In this document: in pieces, positions 1-6,630 of the stretch
How the letters are laid out: each line of letters begins with the position of its first letter
Numbering within the stretch: position 1 is the first letter of the stretch
Source: an uncultured Bacteroidales bacterium
GTDB taxonomy: Bacteria; Bacteroidota; Bacteroidia; Bacteroidales; P3
NCBI GenBank assembly: GCA_947176875.1
Contig: CAMWSI010000009.1
Span: 1-11,083 of the forward strand
DNA length: 11,083 bases
Reading direction: 5' to 3'
Notes under the pieces: model-generated
Told to the model about the DNA's origin: nothing
Seen by the model: only the letters and a program-made list of their open reading frames with translations
Database searches by the model: none
Position numbers and translations under genes: made by a program

Positions 1-1
1 T

Positions 2-94
2 TCCACTATTGAGCGTGATGCCGGCGAGTATCGGAACATCCTTGCCGCCGTAGGCGGCATTCTGTCTTATCTTATCATTTATAAGGGTTTATAA
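2..94 (+). CDS. 3' end of an unidentified gene, probable membrane protein tail
   Basis: Reading from base 2, the plus strand is open for 30 codons and ends at TAA (92-94). The last residues are strongly hydrophobic (AAVGGILSYLIIYKGL), as in a C-terminal transmembrane helix with a short basic end, preceded by a charged stretch (IERDAGEYRN). The next promoter starts five bases after the stop, which fits a gene ending here. The gene is cut by the window edge and too little remains to name a family. The reverse strand is also open over the same bases, but it has no ATG, GTG or TTG start, so the plus reading is preferred. A GC-rich hairpin (TGCCGCC/GGCGGCA, 43-59) lies inside the reading frame. 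Confidence 0.42.
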   Translation, partial: STIERDAGEYRNILAAVGGILSYLIIYKGL

Positions 95-98
95 AGGA

Positions 99-129
99 TT
101 TGCGAACCCGAAAAAAAATACTACTTTTG
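99..129 (+). promoter_or_regulatory. Bacteroidetes-type promoter for the DUF2795 gene
   Basis: TTTG at 99-102 is followed after exactly 19 bp by TACTTTTG at 122-129, a full match to the Bacteroidetes primary sigma consensus (-33 TTTG, -7 TAnnTTTG). Transcription would begin around 135, about 20 nt before the ATG at 154. The -33 element covers a TTG at 100 that could otherwise be read as a start codon, so the true start must be the later ATG. Confidence 0.75.
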
Positions 130-153
130 CAAAATTTTTTAAGGGATACCGCT

Positions 154-375
154 ATGTATTGGACATTGGAAATGGCTTCCAAACTGGAAGATGCGCCTTG
201 GCCTGCCACGAAGGCCGAATTGTTGGATTACGCCATGCGCTCCGGCCTGCCTCAGGAAGTGTTGGAAAATCTGGAGGAGTTGGAAGACGAGATGGGCGTC
301 TATGAGGGTATAGAAGATATTTGGCCGGACTATCCGACCAAAGAAGACTTCTTCTTTCACGAAGACGAATACTAA
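154..375 (+). CDS. DUF2795 family small protein (73 aa)
   Basis: This is a small acidic soluble protein of 73 residues. It matches the DUF2795 family as I remember it: an opening MYWTLEMASKLEDAPWP, then PATKAELLDYA (residues 17-27), a helical segment around PQEVLENLEELED, and a C-terminal YEGIEDIWPDYPTKEDF. Family members are short proteins common in Bacteroidetes and Actinobacteria, and no biochemical role is established. There is no signal peptide or membrane segment. The ATG at 154 is chosen because the promoter at 99-129 would make a TTG start at 100 untranscribed and because the family begins with MYW. The gene stands alone, with its own promoter and a strong terminator at 417-458, so it is probably a monocistronic, constitutively expressed unit. 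The sequence is intact. Confidence 0.85.
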   Translation: MYWTLEMASKLEDAPWPATKAELLDYAMRSGLPQEVLENLEELEDEMGVYEGIEDIWPDYPTKEDFFFHEDEY

Positions 376-416
376 GTTCCGGAGATTTCCGGAAATCAAT
401 TGAAACAATTATACCG

Positions 417-458
417 GCGGGACAGGCAAAGTGAATTTGTTTGTCCCGCTGTTTTTTT
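417..458 (+). terminator. Intrinsic terminator of the DUF2795 gene
   Basis: A 14-bp stem (417-430 with 436-449, GCGGGACA... pairing with ...TGTCCCGC, two G-U pairs) closes a 5-nt loop and is followed by a seven-T run at 452-458. It lies 42 bases after the stop codon. Confidence 0.85.
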
Positions 459-490
459 ACATGCTCTCTGTTATTTCAGGCCGGGCGGAC

Positions 491-526
491 AAACAAAAAG
501 CGGGTGAACCGATCGGTCCACCCGCT
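491..526 (-). terminator. Intrinsic terminator of the minus-strand membrane protein gene
   Basis: The near-perfect palindrome at 499-526 (AGCGGGTG...CACCCGCT around ACCGATCGGT, with one A/C mismatch) reads on the minus strand into TTTTGTTT (498 to 491). It starts 45 bases beyond the stop of the 571-1617 gene. With the terminator at 417-458 it separates two convergent genes. Confidence 0.8.
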
Positions 527-570
527 TCATCGTCAAGCCTGCGCTTAAATGCAAGCCGCGCTTAATCCGC

Positions 571-1617
571 TTAGGCGGCGATGCGCTTGGCGGCGTCCTT
601 GTAGTATTTCTGATGGGTAAAGACGTCCTGCTTGTAAGGATTGATGTGCCGTTTCTTGGATACGCAGATGATGTAGCCGAGCGCGACGGCATTGACGATC
701 AGTGCAATCGCACTGACGACGGTCATGGCCGTCGGATTGGCGTTGGCGCATCCGCCTTCGACGATGCCGTTGAGCGTTCCGTCGGCATATAGAGTGGGCA
801 GTGTCGCCCACTTACTGGCGGCGGTTCCGTCGGGGAAAGTAATCTGGAAGAGCGGATACACCTGTGCGAACATGCACCAGATGGCGAGGGTATAGGCGCG
901 GTTCTGAATCCATCCGCCGCGGTTCCAGCAGACGGCCGCGATGGTGGGAGCGAGCAGCAGCGCGATGCCGCAGAACCAGGAGTGCGTCGGCAGGCAGTTG
1001 TAGGTGTAGGCGAAGTTCCAGATGTCATAGACGACGATATAGACCCATGTCATGTCCGGCCAAAGCATATCGGTCTGGTCCTTGGAGCTGTAAACGCTCC
1101 ACCATGCGGTCATACAGAAGATGTTGAGCAACCCTGCCACGCCGTTCATGATGTTGTGCCATCCGCCGTACAGCCAGACCTGTTCCGGAGAGAGCTGCCA
1201 AACGTACCATCCCTTGGCGGCGGTCTCGAAGTCTGAGGCCACGGCAATCAAAATGTTGATGGCAACGATGACAAACGGGAAAGGCTTGAACCAGTGTTGT
1301 TTTCCGATGCCCCAGCCATACTTGATCATCATGAATCCGATACAGCCCGCGAGAGCGGCGTATAGTTTGGCGTAATGGAACCATCCGTTCATGTATAGAT
1401 ACGTTTGGTTTTTCAGGGCCCATTCGGCACCTGCGGCGGCCCCGATCCGTATGGCTATGAAATAAGCCGTCAGCAGGACGGGTATGGCGAAGAATGTGAC
1501 GATTCCGCCGAATTTGGTCTTGCGTGCGAATTCATTGAACAGGATCAGCCCCAACAGGACACCCAGCATGGCGACCCACTGATAGACGGCCATGCCGCCA
1601 TAAACATGAAACAACAT
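571..1617 (-). CDS. Polytopic membrane protein, DUF5692-like (348 aa)
   Basis: This is an integral inner-membrane protein with about nine hydrophobic segments, roughly residues 11-30, 37-60, 80-102, 112-129, 153-175, 189-208, 214-232, 240-261 and 293-319. It has a basic cytoplasmic tail (KKRHINPYKQ... to KRIAA). It is rich in Trp and Tyr near the segment ends, for example WYVWQLSPEQVWLYGGWHN (137-155) and YDIWNFAYTYNCLPTHSW (197-214). Those stretches, with NEFARK after segment 1, resemble the uncharacterised DUF5692 family as I remember it. No catalytic motif or known transporter signature is visible, so no function is assigned. The ATG at 1617 follows an AT-rich leader without a Shine-Dalgarno, normal for this phylum. 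The gene is monocistronic: own promoter (1761-1792), folded leader (1664-1747) and terminator (491-526). The family name is moderately sure; the membrane topology is sure. Confidence 0.85.
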   Translation of the reverse strand: MLFHVYGGMAVYQWVAMLGVLLGLILFNEFARKTKFGGIVTFFAIPVLLTAYFIAIRIGAAAGAEWALKNQTYLYMNGWFHYAKLYAALAGCIGFMMIKYGWGIGKQHWFKPFPFVIVAINILIAVASDFETAAKGWYVWQLSPEQVWLYGGWHNIMNGVAGLLNIFCMTAWWSVYSSKDQTDMLWPDMTWVYIVVYDIWNFAYTYNCLPTHSWFCGIALLLAPTIAAVCWNRGGWIQNRAYTLAIWCMFAQVYPLFQITFPDGTAASKWATLPTLYADGTLNGIVEGGCANANPTAMTVVSAIALIVNAVALGYIICVSKKRHINPYKQDVFTHQKYYKDAAKRIAA

Positions 1618-1663
1618 AACTTAATTTGTTTAAATGATTATAAATAGTATTGCGGTTATTTAT

Positions 1664-1747
1664 AAACGTTTTGAAACCGGTCATACCCGTGCGGTATGGG
1701 CGGCATGACCCGGGCGAACCCGGTTATGCCGTGGCGTAAAAACGTTT
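1664..1747 (-). promoter_or_regulatory. Folded 5' leader of the DUF5692-like gene
   Basis: An outer 9-bp inverted repeat (AAACGTTTT at 1664-1672, AAAACGTTT at 1739-1747) encloses two hairpins. One is a GC-rich hairpin at 1701-1731, with stem CGGCAT...ATGCCG, extension by CCGGG pairing, and a tetraloop. The other is a 6-bp hairpin at 1682-1698 (CATACC/GGTATG). Together they would make a three-way junction in RNA. The block lies between the predicted transcription start (about 1755) and the start codon at 1617, so it would sit inside the mRNA leader. No T-run follows it, so it is not a simple terminator. It could be a cis-regulatory RNA, but I do not recognise it as a known riboswitch class. 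Confidence 0.45.
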
Positions 1748-1760
1748 CTTAAACCATCTG

Positions 1761-1792
1761 CAAAACTATATGGTTTTTTCATCCTAAACAAA
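1761..1792 (-). promoter_or_regulatory. Promoter for the DUF5692-like gene
   Basis: On the minus strand, TTTG (1792-1789) is followed after 20 bp by TAGTTTTG (1768-1761), matching TTTG/TAnnTTTG. The predicted start near 1755 leaves a leader of roughly 140 nt, which is long for this phylum and contains the folded block at 1664-1747. Confidence 0.62.
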
Positions 1793-1838
1793 GATTAGGA
1801 ATAAAATAGGAAATCCGGATAATCGGCGGCCTTGACGG

Positions 1839-2825
1839 TTATTCGGATAACCTGTATTCGTTGGGCGTCAGGCCGGTCTGGCTTTTGAAGAATTTATGGA
1901 ATGAGGGAATTGACCGGAAATTAAGGCGATAGCCGATTTCCTTGGCGGTAAGATCCGAATATTTAAGCAGATTCTTCGCCTCCAGCACCAGAAAGGTATC
2001 TATCCAATCCGTAGCGGTCTTTCCGCTTACATTCTTTACCAAGGTTGTCAGGTATTTCGGTGTCATATACATTTTCTCGGCATAGAACGCGACACTTTTC
2101 TCCGTCATGAAATTCTCGGATACGAGTGCGAGGAACTCTTCATATTTTACCTGTGTGCGTGACGGTGCCGGTCTGGAAGTCTGATATTTGGACAATTCTC
2201 CGGTCCAGATATTTCCGAGCAGGCATATAAGGGAAGTACCTATGGAACATATGGCCTCTTTCACGCCGAGCAGTCCGGTTTTGTAGAGGTCGTTCACCAA
2301 TGTGTAATAATCTGACAATATGCGTTTCCCTTCTTCATCTATGGTAATGCAGGGATTGTTCAAAAGCCTGATGCTTTGACTGAAAAGGCCATTCTTTTTC
2401 AAGGTGCCTTTTTCTGTCCCGTCAAGGTTTGAATGGGCGTAATCCGTGTTCGGCTTAATGAAAAAATCGAAATTAATCTGGCCGCTTTTGAGGAAATCCT
2501 TGGTCGCGATCACAAGAATCGCCTCGCTGTCCATAAGTTTGTCGATTTCACTTTCTTTTATCTGCATCGTGCTGCCCGGTACGTAGAAAAGCATGGTGTC
2601 CTGACGTACTCTGAAGGTTGTCGTGTTGATGTCGATGTCAAAAGATCCGCGTGTACAATAAACGGCCGCATAGGCCTTGAACCGTACAGGATATTTAAGC
2701 AGAGAGAACGCGTCTTTCCCGCATATCTTCGTTATGATGAATTCATCGGACATTCTCGTCACTTCTGACACGCCCGTTATCTTTGCCAACCGGGCTATGT
2801 CAATCTCATGATAGGGTTCTGTCAT
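1839..2825 (-). CDS. AraC-family transcriptional regulator (328 aa)
   Basis: This is a DNA-binding regulator. The N-terminal ~190 residues form a ligand/dimer domain of the AraC type, with beta-rich stretches such as AAVYCTRGSFDIDIN and TMLFYVPGSTMQI. The C-terminal ~100 residues form the double helix-turn-helix. The first HTH lies around VAFYAEKMYMTPKYLTTLVKN. The second is IGYRLNFRSIPSFHKFFKSQ, running into the family signature TGLTPNEYR at the extreme C-terminus. The ATG at 2825 is preceded by GGAGAC six bases upstream, a rare clear Shine-Dalgarno here. A TTG eight codons earlier overlaps the promoter -7 box (2847-2854) and is rejected. The gene is divergent from the exporter operon starting at 2991, which makes it the likely local regulator of that operon. 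The ligand is unknown. No obvious terminator follows; a small hairpin (1837-1852) covers the stop codon. Confidence 0.93.
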   Translation of the reverse strand: MTEPYHEIDIARLAKITGVSEVTRMSDEFIITKICGKDAFSLLKYPVRFKAYAAVYCTRGSFDIDINTTTFRVRQDTMLFYVPGSTMQIKESEIDKLMDSEAILVIATKDFLKSGQINFDFFIKPNTDYAHSNLDGTEKGTLKKNGLFSQSIRLLNNPCITIDEEGKRILSDYYTLVNDLYKTGLLGVKEAICSIGTSLICLLGNIWTGELSKYQTSRPAPSRTQVKYEEFLALVSENFMTEKSVAFYAEKMYMTPKYLTTLVKNVSGKTATDWIDTFLVLEAKNLLKYSDLTAKEIGYRLNFRSIPSFHKFFKSQTGLTPNEYRLSE

Positions 2826-2846
2826 AATGTCTCCTTTTGGATGTTG

Positions 2847-2854
2847 CAAAAATA
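2847..2854 (-). promoter_or_regulatory. -7 box for the AraC-family gene
   Basis: On the minus strand, TATTTTTG (2854-2847) matches TAnnTTTG. Transcription would begin near 2840, about 15 nt before the ATG at 2825. No good -33 TTTG is seen at the expected distance, so this may be a weak or regulated promoter. Confidence 0.45.
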
Positions 2855-2875
2855 ACGATTATTTCCATTAGGACT

Positions 2876-2955
2876 ATCCATATTTCCTTGGATGGGAAAA
2901 TTGAATAATATGCAAGGAATTTTGAATATCCACAAGTCTGAAATGGGACTGAAAT
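2876..2955. promoter_or_regulatory. Candidate operator region between regulator and exporter operon
   Basis: The 165-bp divergent gap contains two repeat pairs. One is an inverted repeat, ATCCA (2876-2880) and TGGAT (2889-2893). The other is a direct repeat, CTGAAAT at 2938-2944 and 2949-2955, with starts exactly 11 bp apart (one helical turn). AraC-family proteins usually bind tandem direct half-sites, so the second pair, 36 bp upstream of the tolC-like start codon, is the better candidate. No full TAnnTTTG box is visible for the plus-strand operon, only partial matches (GAATTTTG at 2917-2924, TAGATTTT at 2982-2989). That fits a promoter needing an activator. This is inference from short repeats. 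Confidence 0.27.
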
Positions 2956-2990
2956 TTGCAGCCACGTATGCCAAACCAACATAGATTTTT

Positions 2991-4493
2991 ATGAAGAAAA
3001 TATTTTTGATTACGGCGGCAGTTTTGCTCCCCTGTATCCTACAGGCCCAGCAGAGGCTTACGTTGGAGGACTGCCGGCAGATGGCGATTGACAGCAACAG
3101 GGAACTGAGTCAAAATGCCATTGAGATCCAGATGGCCTCTTATGACAGGGGTATCGCGCGGGCCAATTATTTCCCGCAGGTCAGCGCCAAGGCGGCCTAC
3201 TTGTACAACAACCACGACATCAACCTCATCGGGGACGAGGCTTCACAATTGTTGCGGAACAGCGGGACGCTTGTCCAAGGGCAACTGACAGGCAAACTGA
3301 ATGAACTTACACAAGCCATTATGTCCAACCCTGCGGCCGCGCAGGAGTTTATGGCAAGCCCGATGTGGCAAACTTTGTTCGGAGCCCTTTCACAAACGGA
3401 CGTTTCCGGGGCGATCAACCACATAGGCTCCCAAATCGATGATGCCCTCCATCTTGATATACATAATGTATATGTGGGAGCCGTCAGCGTTACGCAGCCT
3501 TTGTTTGCAGGCGGGAAAATCATTGCCGCCAACAGGATTGCCGCATTGGCGGAACAGCTTGCCAAAGATAAATATGACACGAAGTATCAGCAGGTCATTG
3601 TCGGCATAGACCAGTCTTACTGGCAGATTGTGGCCATAGCGGCGAAAAAGGAACTGGCTGAAAGTTATGCAGATCTGCTTAAAAAGATGGTAAACGACGT
3701 TACGGCCTTGGTGGCGGAAGGCGTTGCCACGGAGTCTGATCTTCTGAGTGTGAAGGTCAAGGCAAACGAGGCGGCCGGGATGCTTCTCAAGGCCACCAAT
3801 GGACTGTCACTTGCCAAGATGTTGCTTTGCAAAGAGATAGGTCTTCCGCTCGACAGCGAAATTATCCTCGCTGACGAAGGGAGAGAAGCGGTACCCGTCC
3901 CTCAGATTCTATCCGTAAAGACGATGGAAGAAATATGGGCGGATCGTCCGGAAATAAAAAGCTTGAACACGGCTGTCGAGATATACGACAACAAGGTAAA
4001 GGTTGTACGGGCCGACATGCTTCCGACCATAGCCGCCACGGCTAATTATTTGGTCAGCAATCCGAATGTGAGCCATGGTTTCAGAAATGATTTCGGCGGA
4101 CGGTTCTCGGCCGGCGTGATGATGAACGTGCCGATTTTCCATGGTTTTGAAGCGGCCTACAAGACCCGGAAAGCCAAGGCCGAGGCACAGCTTTACAGGA
4201 GCAAGTTGGAGGATGCCAAAGAAATGGTCTGTCTCGAAGTATCCAAATATGCCAACGAGCAGAGCGAAGCGTTGGAAAGTCTGTCGATGGCCGAATCCAA
4301 TCTGGAAAGTGCGGAAGAGAACCTGAGAACCGCAACGATAGGGTTCGAGGAGGGAATGGTTGATGCCAACACGGCCATGGCCGCGCAGACGGCCTGGCTG
4401 AAGGCTCACTCGGAATATATAGAATCGGGCATTGCATTGCGGATGGCGTCGGTCAATCTGCAAAGGGCACAAGGTAACATCAAAAACGAATAA
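2991..4493 (+). CDS. TolC-family outer membrane efflux protein (500 aa)
   Basis: This is the outer-membrane channel of a tripartite exporter. Residues 1-19 form a signal peptide (MKK, hydrophobic core, LQA before QQ). The mature protein opens with RLTLEDCRQMAIDSNRE, the usual start of the outer membrane efflux protein (OEP) fold. Two long alpha-helical repeats follow, the second ending in the Ala/Glu-rich coiled helix EALESLSMAESNLESAEENL and then RMASVNLQRAQG. YVGAVSVTQPLFAGGKI (about residues 161-177) and SAGVMMNVPIFHGFEA (370s to 380s) are the two family-typical beta-barrel strands with the P-[LI]-F-x-G turn. Length is normal. It is the first gene of the cluster: stop at 4491-4493, and the adaptor starts four bases later. 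The ATG at 2991 has an AT-rich leader and no Shine-Dalgarno. Family assignment is certain; substrate is not. Confidence 0.95.
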   Translation: MKKIFLITAAVLLPCILQAQQRLTLEDCRQMAIDSNRELSQNAIEIQMASYDRGIARANYFPQVSAKAAYLYNNHDINLIGDEASQLLRNSGTLVQGQLTGKLNELTQAIMSNPAAAQEFMASPMWQTLFGALSQTDVSGAINHIGSQIDDALHLDIHNVYVGAVSVTQPLFAGGKIIAANRIAALAEQLAKDKYDTKYQQVIVGIDQSYWQIVAIAAKKELAESYADLLKKMVNDVTALVAEGVATESDLLSVKVKANEAAGMLLKATNGLSLAKMLLCKEIGLPLDSEIILADEGREAVPVPQILSVKTMEEIWADRPEIKSLNTAVEIYDNKVKVVRADMLPTIAATANYLVSNPNVSHGFRNDFGGRFSAGVMMNVPIFHGFEAAYKTRKAKAEAQLYRSKLEDAKEMVCLEVSKYANEQSEALESLSMAESNLESAEENLRTATIGFEEGMVDANTAMAAQTAWLKAHSEYIESGIALRMASVNLQRAQGNIKNE

Positions 4494-4497
4494 TGAT

Positions 4498-5478
4498 ATG
4501 GAACTGAAAAGAAACAGTCTGGCCGCTGGCATAATAGGCCTTGTAACAATTATCGTTGTCATCGGCATTGCCGGATATTTCGTCTCGAAACCCAAACCCG
4601 CGGTCGTCTGCGGAGAGGCGGAAGCCAATGAATACCGTGTTTCCGGTAAGGTACCCGGCAGAATAGAGGCATTGTATGTAAAGGAAGGGGATTATGTACA
4701 TAAAGGGGATACGGTCGTATTCATCAACTCGCCTGAGGTGATGGCCAAACTCGCACAGGTAAACGCCTTGAAAGCCGCGGCGGTGGCTCAGAGCACGAAG
4801 GCGCAGAATGGCGCTCAGAAAGAGATGATAGAAGGCGCCTATCAGATGTGGCAGACAGCCCTTGTACAACAAGAGGTGATGAGAAAATCATTTGAAAGAA
4901 TCCAGAGGCTGTATAACGAAAAAGTAGTGACGGCTCAGAAATATGATGAGGTAAAAGCGAAGTACGACGCCTCCGTAACGCAGGCCAAGGCCGCCAAGAG
5001 TCAGTATGATTTGGCGGTTGCGGGTGCTCGTGTGGAAGACAAGGAAGCCGCCGCCGCGGTGGTCAATCAGGCTGAAGGCGCCTTGATGGAAGTAGAGGGC
5101 TATTTGGCCGAACTGTATTTAGTGGCGCCCTGCGACGGCATAGTGTCTGCCATTTATCCGAAGGAGGGGGAACTGGTAGGACAGGGAGCCCCTGTGATGA
5201 GCATTACGGATATGAATGATGTCTGGTTCACTTTCAATGTCCGCGAAGATCATCTCCACGGCATAAAGAGAGGAGATGTCCTCACGCTCTCGGTTCCCGC
5301 GCTCGACGGGAAAACCGTTAGCGCTAAAGTCACCTATATGGCGGCCAGAGAATCTTATGCGACGTGGCGTGCCACGAAAGACACCGATTCATATGATGCG
5401 AAGACATTTGAAGTGCGGGCTGTGCCTGAGGAACCGACCGAGGGCCTGCTTCCGGGAATGACAGTGATTGTAAAATGA
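4498..5478 (+). CDS. HlyD-family periplasmic adaptor (membrane fusion protein, 326 aa)
   Basis: This protein links the inner-membrane permeases to the TolC-like channel. Residues 8-29 form a single N-terminal membrane anchor. Residues 44-80 are the first half of the lipoyl domain (YRVSGKVPGRIEALYVKEGD, KGDTVVFINSPE). Residues 85-205 are a long Ala/Lys/Gln-rich coiled-coil hairpin. Residues 207-236 are the second lipoyl half (LVAPCDGIVSAIYPKEGELV). A beta-barrel domain follows and ends at GLLPGMTVIVK. It is closer to EmrA/YbhG-type adaptors that work with ABC permeases than to RND adaptors, since it lacks the extra membrane-proximal domain. The ATG at 4498 (MELKRNS) is chosen because it lies right after the tolC-like stop and begins the anchor. 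A further-upstream in-frame ATG at 4432 would overlap the previous gene and add a non-family leader. It overlaps the next gene by 4 nt (ATGA). Confidence 0.94.
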   Translation: MELKRNSLAAGIIGLVTIIVVIGIAGYFVSKPKPAVVCGEAEANEYRVSGKVPGRIEALYVKEGDYVHKGDTVVFINSPEVMAKLAQVNALKAAAVAQSTKAQNGAQKEMIEGAYQMWQTALVQQEVMRKSFERIQRLYNEKVVTAQKYDEVKAKYDASVTQAKAAKSQYDLAVAGARVEDKEAAAAVVNQAEGALMEVEGYLAELYLVAPCDGIVSAIYPKEGELVGQGAPVMSITDMNDVWFTFNVREDHLHGIKRGDVLTLSVPALDGKTVSAKVTYMAARESYATWRATKDTDSYDAKTFEVRAVPEEPTEGLLPGMTVIVK

Positions 5479-6626
5479 AAGCGATTATCAAAAGAGAGTT
5501 GGCGTTGTGGCAGCGGCGGCCGGTCTATGTGCTGGCACCTCTTGTCGCCATGTTGTTCTGCGGACTGTTTTTCCTGACTTTCTTCGGGAAGGGTTCCGTG
5601 CAGGAACTGCCCATAGCCGTGGTCGATAACGACAATTCTTCCCTTACCAGGAATTTCATAAGACAGCTCGACGCCACGGAACTCGGGAAGACCGTTCGCT
5701 TCGGAGACTATGCCAGCGCGCGGGAAGCCATGCAGAACGGAGAGGTCACGGCCATATGCGTGTTGCCGGAGAATATGTATGCCGATGTACTCGCCGGGCG
5801 GAAACCGGTCGCATCCATCTACCTCAACACGATGTATTATGTCGGCGGGATGATGAGTTACAAGAATCTCCTGACCATGTTCAACCTGAGCATAGGGGCC
5901 GTCCAACGGGAGACCATGCGGGCCATGGGGCTGTCCGAGGATGCGATTATGGCCGCCATACAGCCGATTCTGACGGATATCCATCAGATCGGCAACCCGA
6001 CGACCGACTACAACGCCTATCTTTCCAATATCCTGTTGCCGGGCCTGCTGGAACTGCTCACGATCATCGTTGTGGCATACGCCTTGGGTACGGAAATCAA
6101 GTACGGGACATCCCCGCAATTGTTGGAGATGTCTTCAGACTCTATGGTCAGGGTGCTGGCGGCGAAACTGACGCCATACACCATTCTGTTTTCGACCCTC
6201 GGCTGCATGCTGGTCCTCGTGCTCTACGGGCCGATGCATTTTCCGCTGGCGGGATCCATATGGGCCATGATGCTGAATGTTGTGTTGATGGTCTTGGCCA
6301 GCGAGGCTTTCGCCATCTGTATCGTGGCCCTGTTGCCGGTATGCCGTCTGGCTGTTTGCATCAGCGCGTTTCTCGGCATTTTGGCGTTCTCGCTTTCGGG
6401 ATTCACCGTGCCGCTTGAACAGATGCCGGGATTCTTCAGGGGCATGGCTGAGATTTTTCCGCTCAGGCCTTATTACAACTTCTATATCCAGGAAACGATT
6501 TTCGCTTCGGGATTCGGAGGTTGGTGGAAGGAAGTCGTTCATTACATGATATTCTTTCTTGTTCCCCTGCCGTTGCTGCCACGGTTGAAAAACGCATACA
6601 AGTACAACAATTACAGGAAGGATTAG
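5475..6626 (+). CDS. ABC-2-type transporter permease, first of two (383 aa)
   Basis: This inner-membrane subunit has the ABC-2 permease layout. There is one membrane segment near the N-terminus (18-37), then a large extracytoplasmic domain (about 40-180; VQELPIAVVDNDNSSLTR is the conserved opening). A block of five segments follows (about 185-206, 232-252, 261-285, 288-310, 353-369). SLSGFTVPLEQMPGFFRGMAEIFPLRPYYN (306-335) is the typical re-entrant region and EIFPLRPYYN matches the permease motif. It resembles E. coli YbhS/YbhR/YhhJ-type exporters that partner a HlyD adaptor. Its ATG overlaps the adaptor stop (ATGA), implying translational coupling, and the next permease starts four bases after its stop. 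Such permeases normally need an ATPase subunit; none is encoded here and none is fused to this protein. Confidence 0.92.
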   Translation: MKAIIKRELALWQRRPVYVLAPLVAMLFCGLFFLTFFGKGSVQELPIAVVDNDNSSLTRNFIRQLDATELGKTVRFGDYASAREAMQNGEVTAICVLPENMYADVLAGRKPVASIYLNTMYYVGGMMSYKNLLTMFNLSIGAVQRETMRAMGLSEDAIMAAIQPILTDIHQIGNPTTDYNAYLSNILLPGLLELLTIIVVAYALGTEIKYGTSPQLLEMSSDSMVRVLAAKLTPYTILFSTLGCMLVLVLYGPMHFPLAGSIWAMMLNVVLMVLASEAFAICIVALLPVCRLAVCISAFLGILAFSLSGFTVPLEQMPGFFRGMAEIFPLRPYYNFYIQETIFASGFGGWWKEVVHYMIFFLVPLPLLPRLKNAYKYNNYRKD

Positions 6627-6630
6627 GACT

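Noticed and set aside
100..153. TTG start that would add 18 residues to the DUF2795 protein
   Set aside because: The TTG lies inside the -33 element of a near-perfect promoter (99-129), so it would not be transcribed, and the family starts at the MYW encoded from 154.
1664..1747. Intrinsic terminator of the AraC-family gene
   Set aside because: The GC-rich hairpin at 1701-1731 is not followed by a T-run on the minus strand, and the block lies downstream of a separate promoter at 1761-1792.
2826..2849. TTG start adding eight residues to the AraC-family protein
   Set aside because: It overlaps the -7 box at 2847-2854, whereas the ATG at 2825 has a clear GGAGAC ribosome site.
4432..4497. In-frame ATG 22 codons upstream of the HlyD-like start
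   Set aside because: It would overlap the end of the TolC-like gene by 62 bases and add a non-family leader ahead of the membrane anchor.
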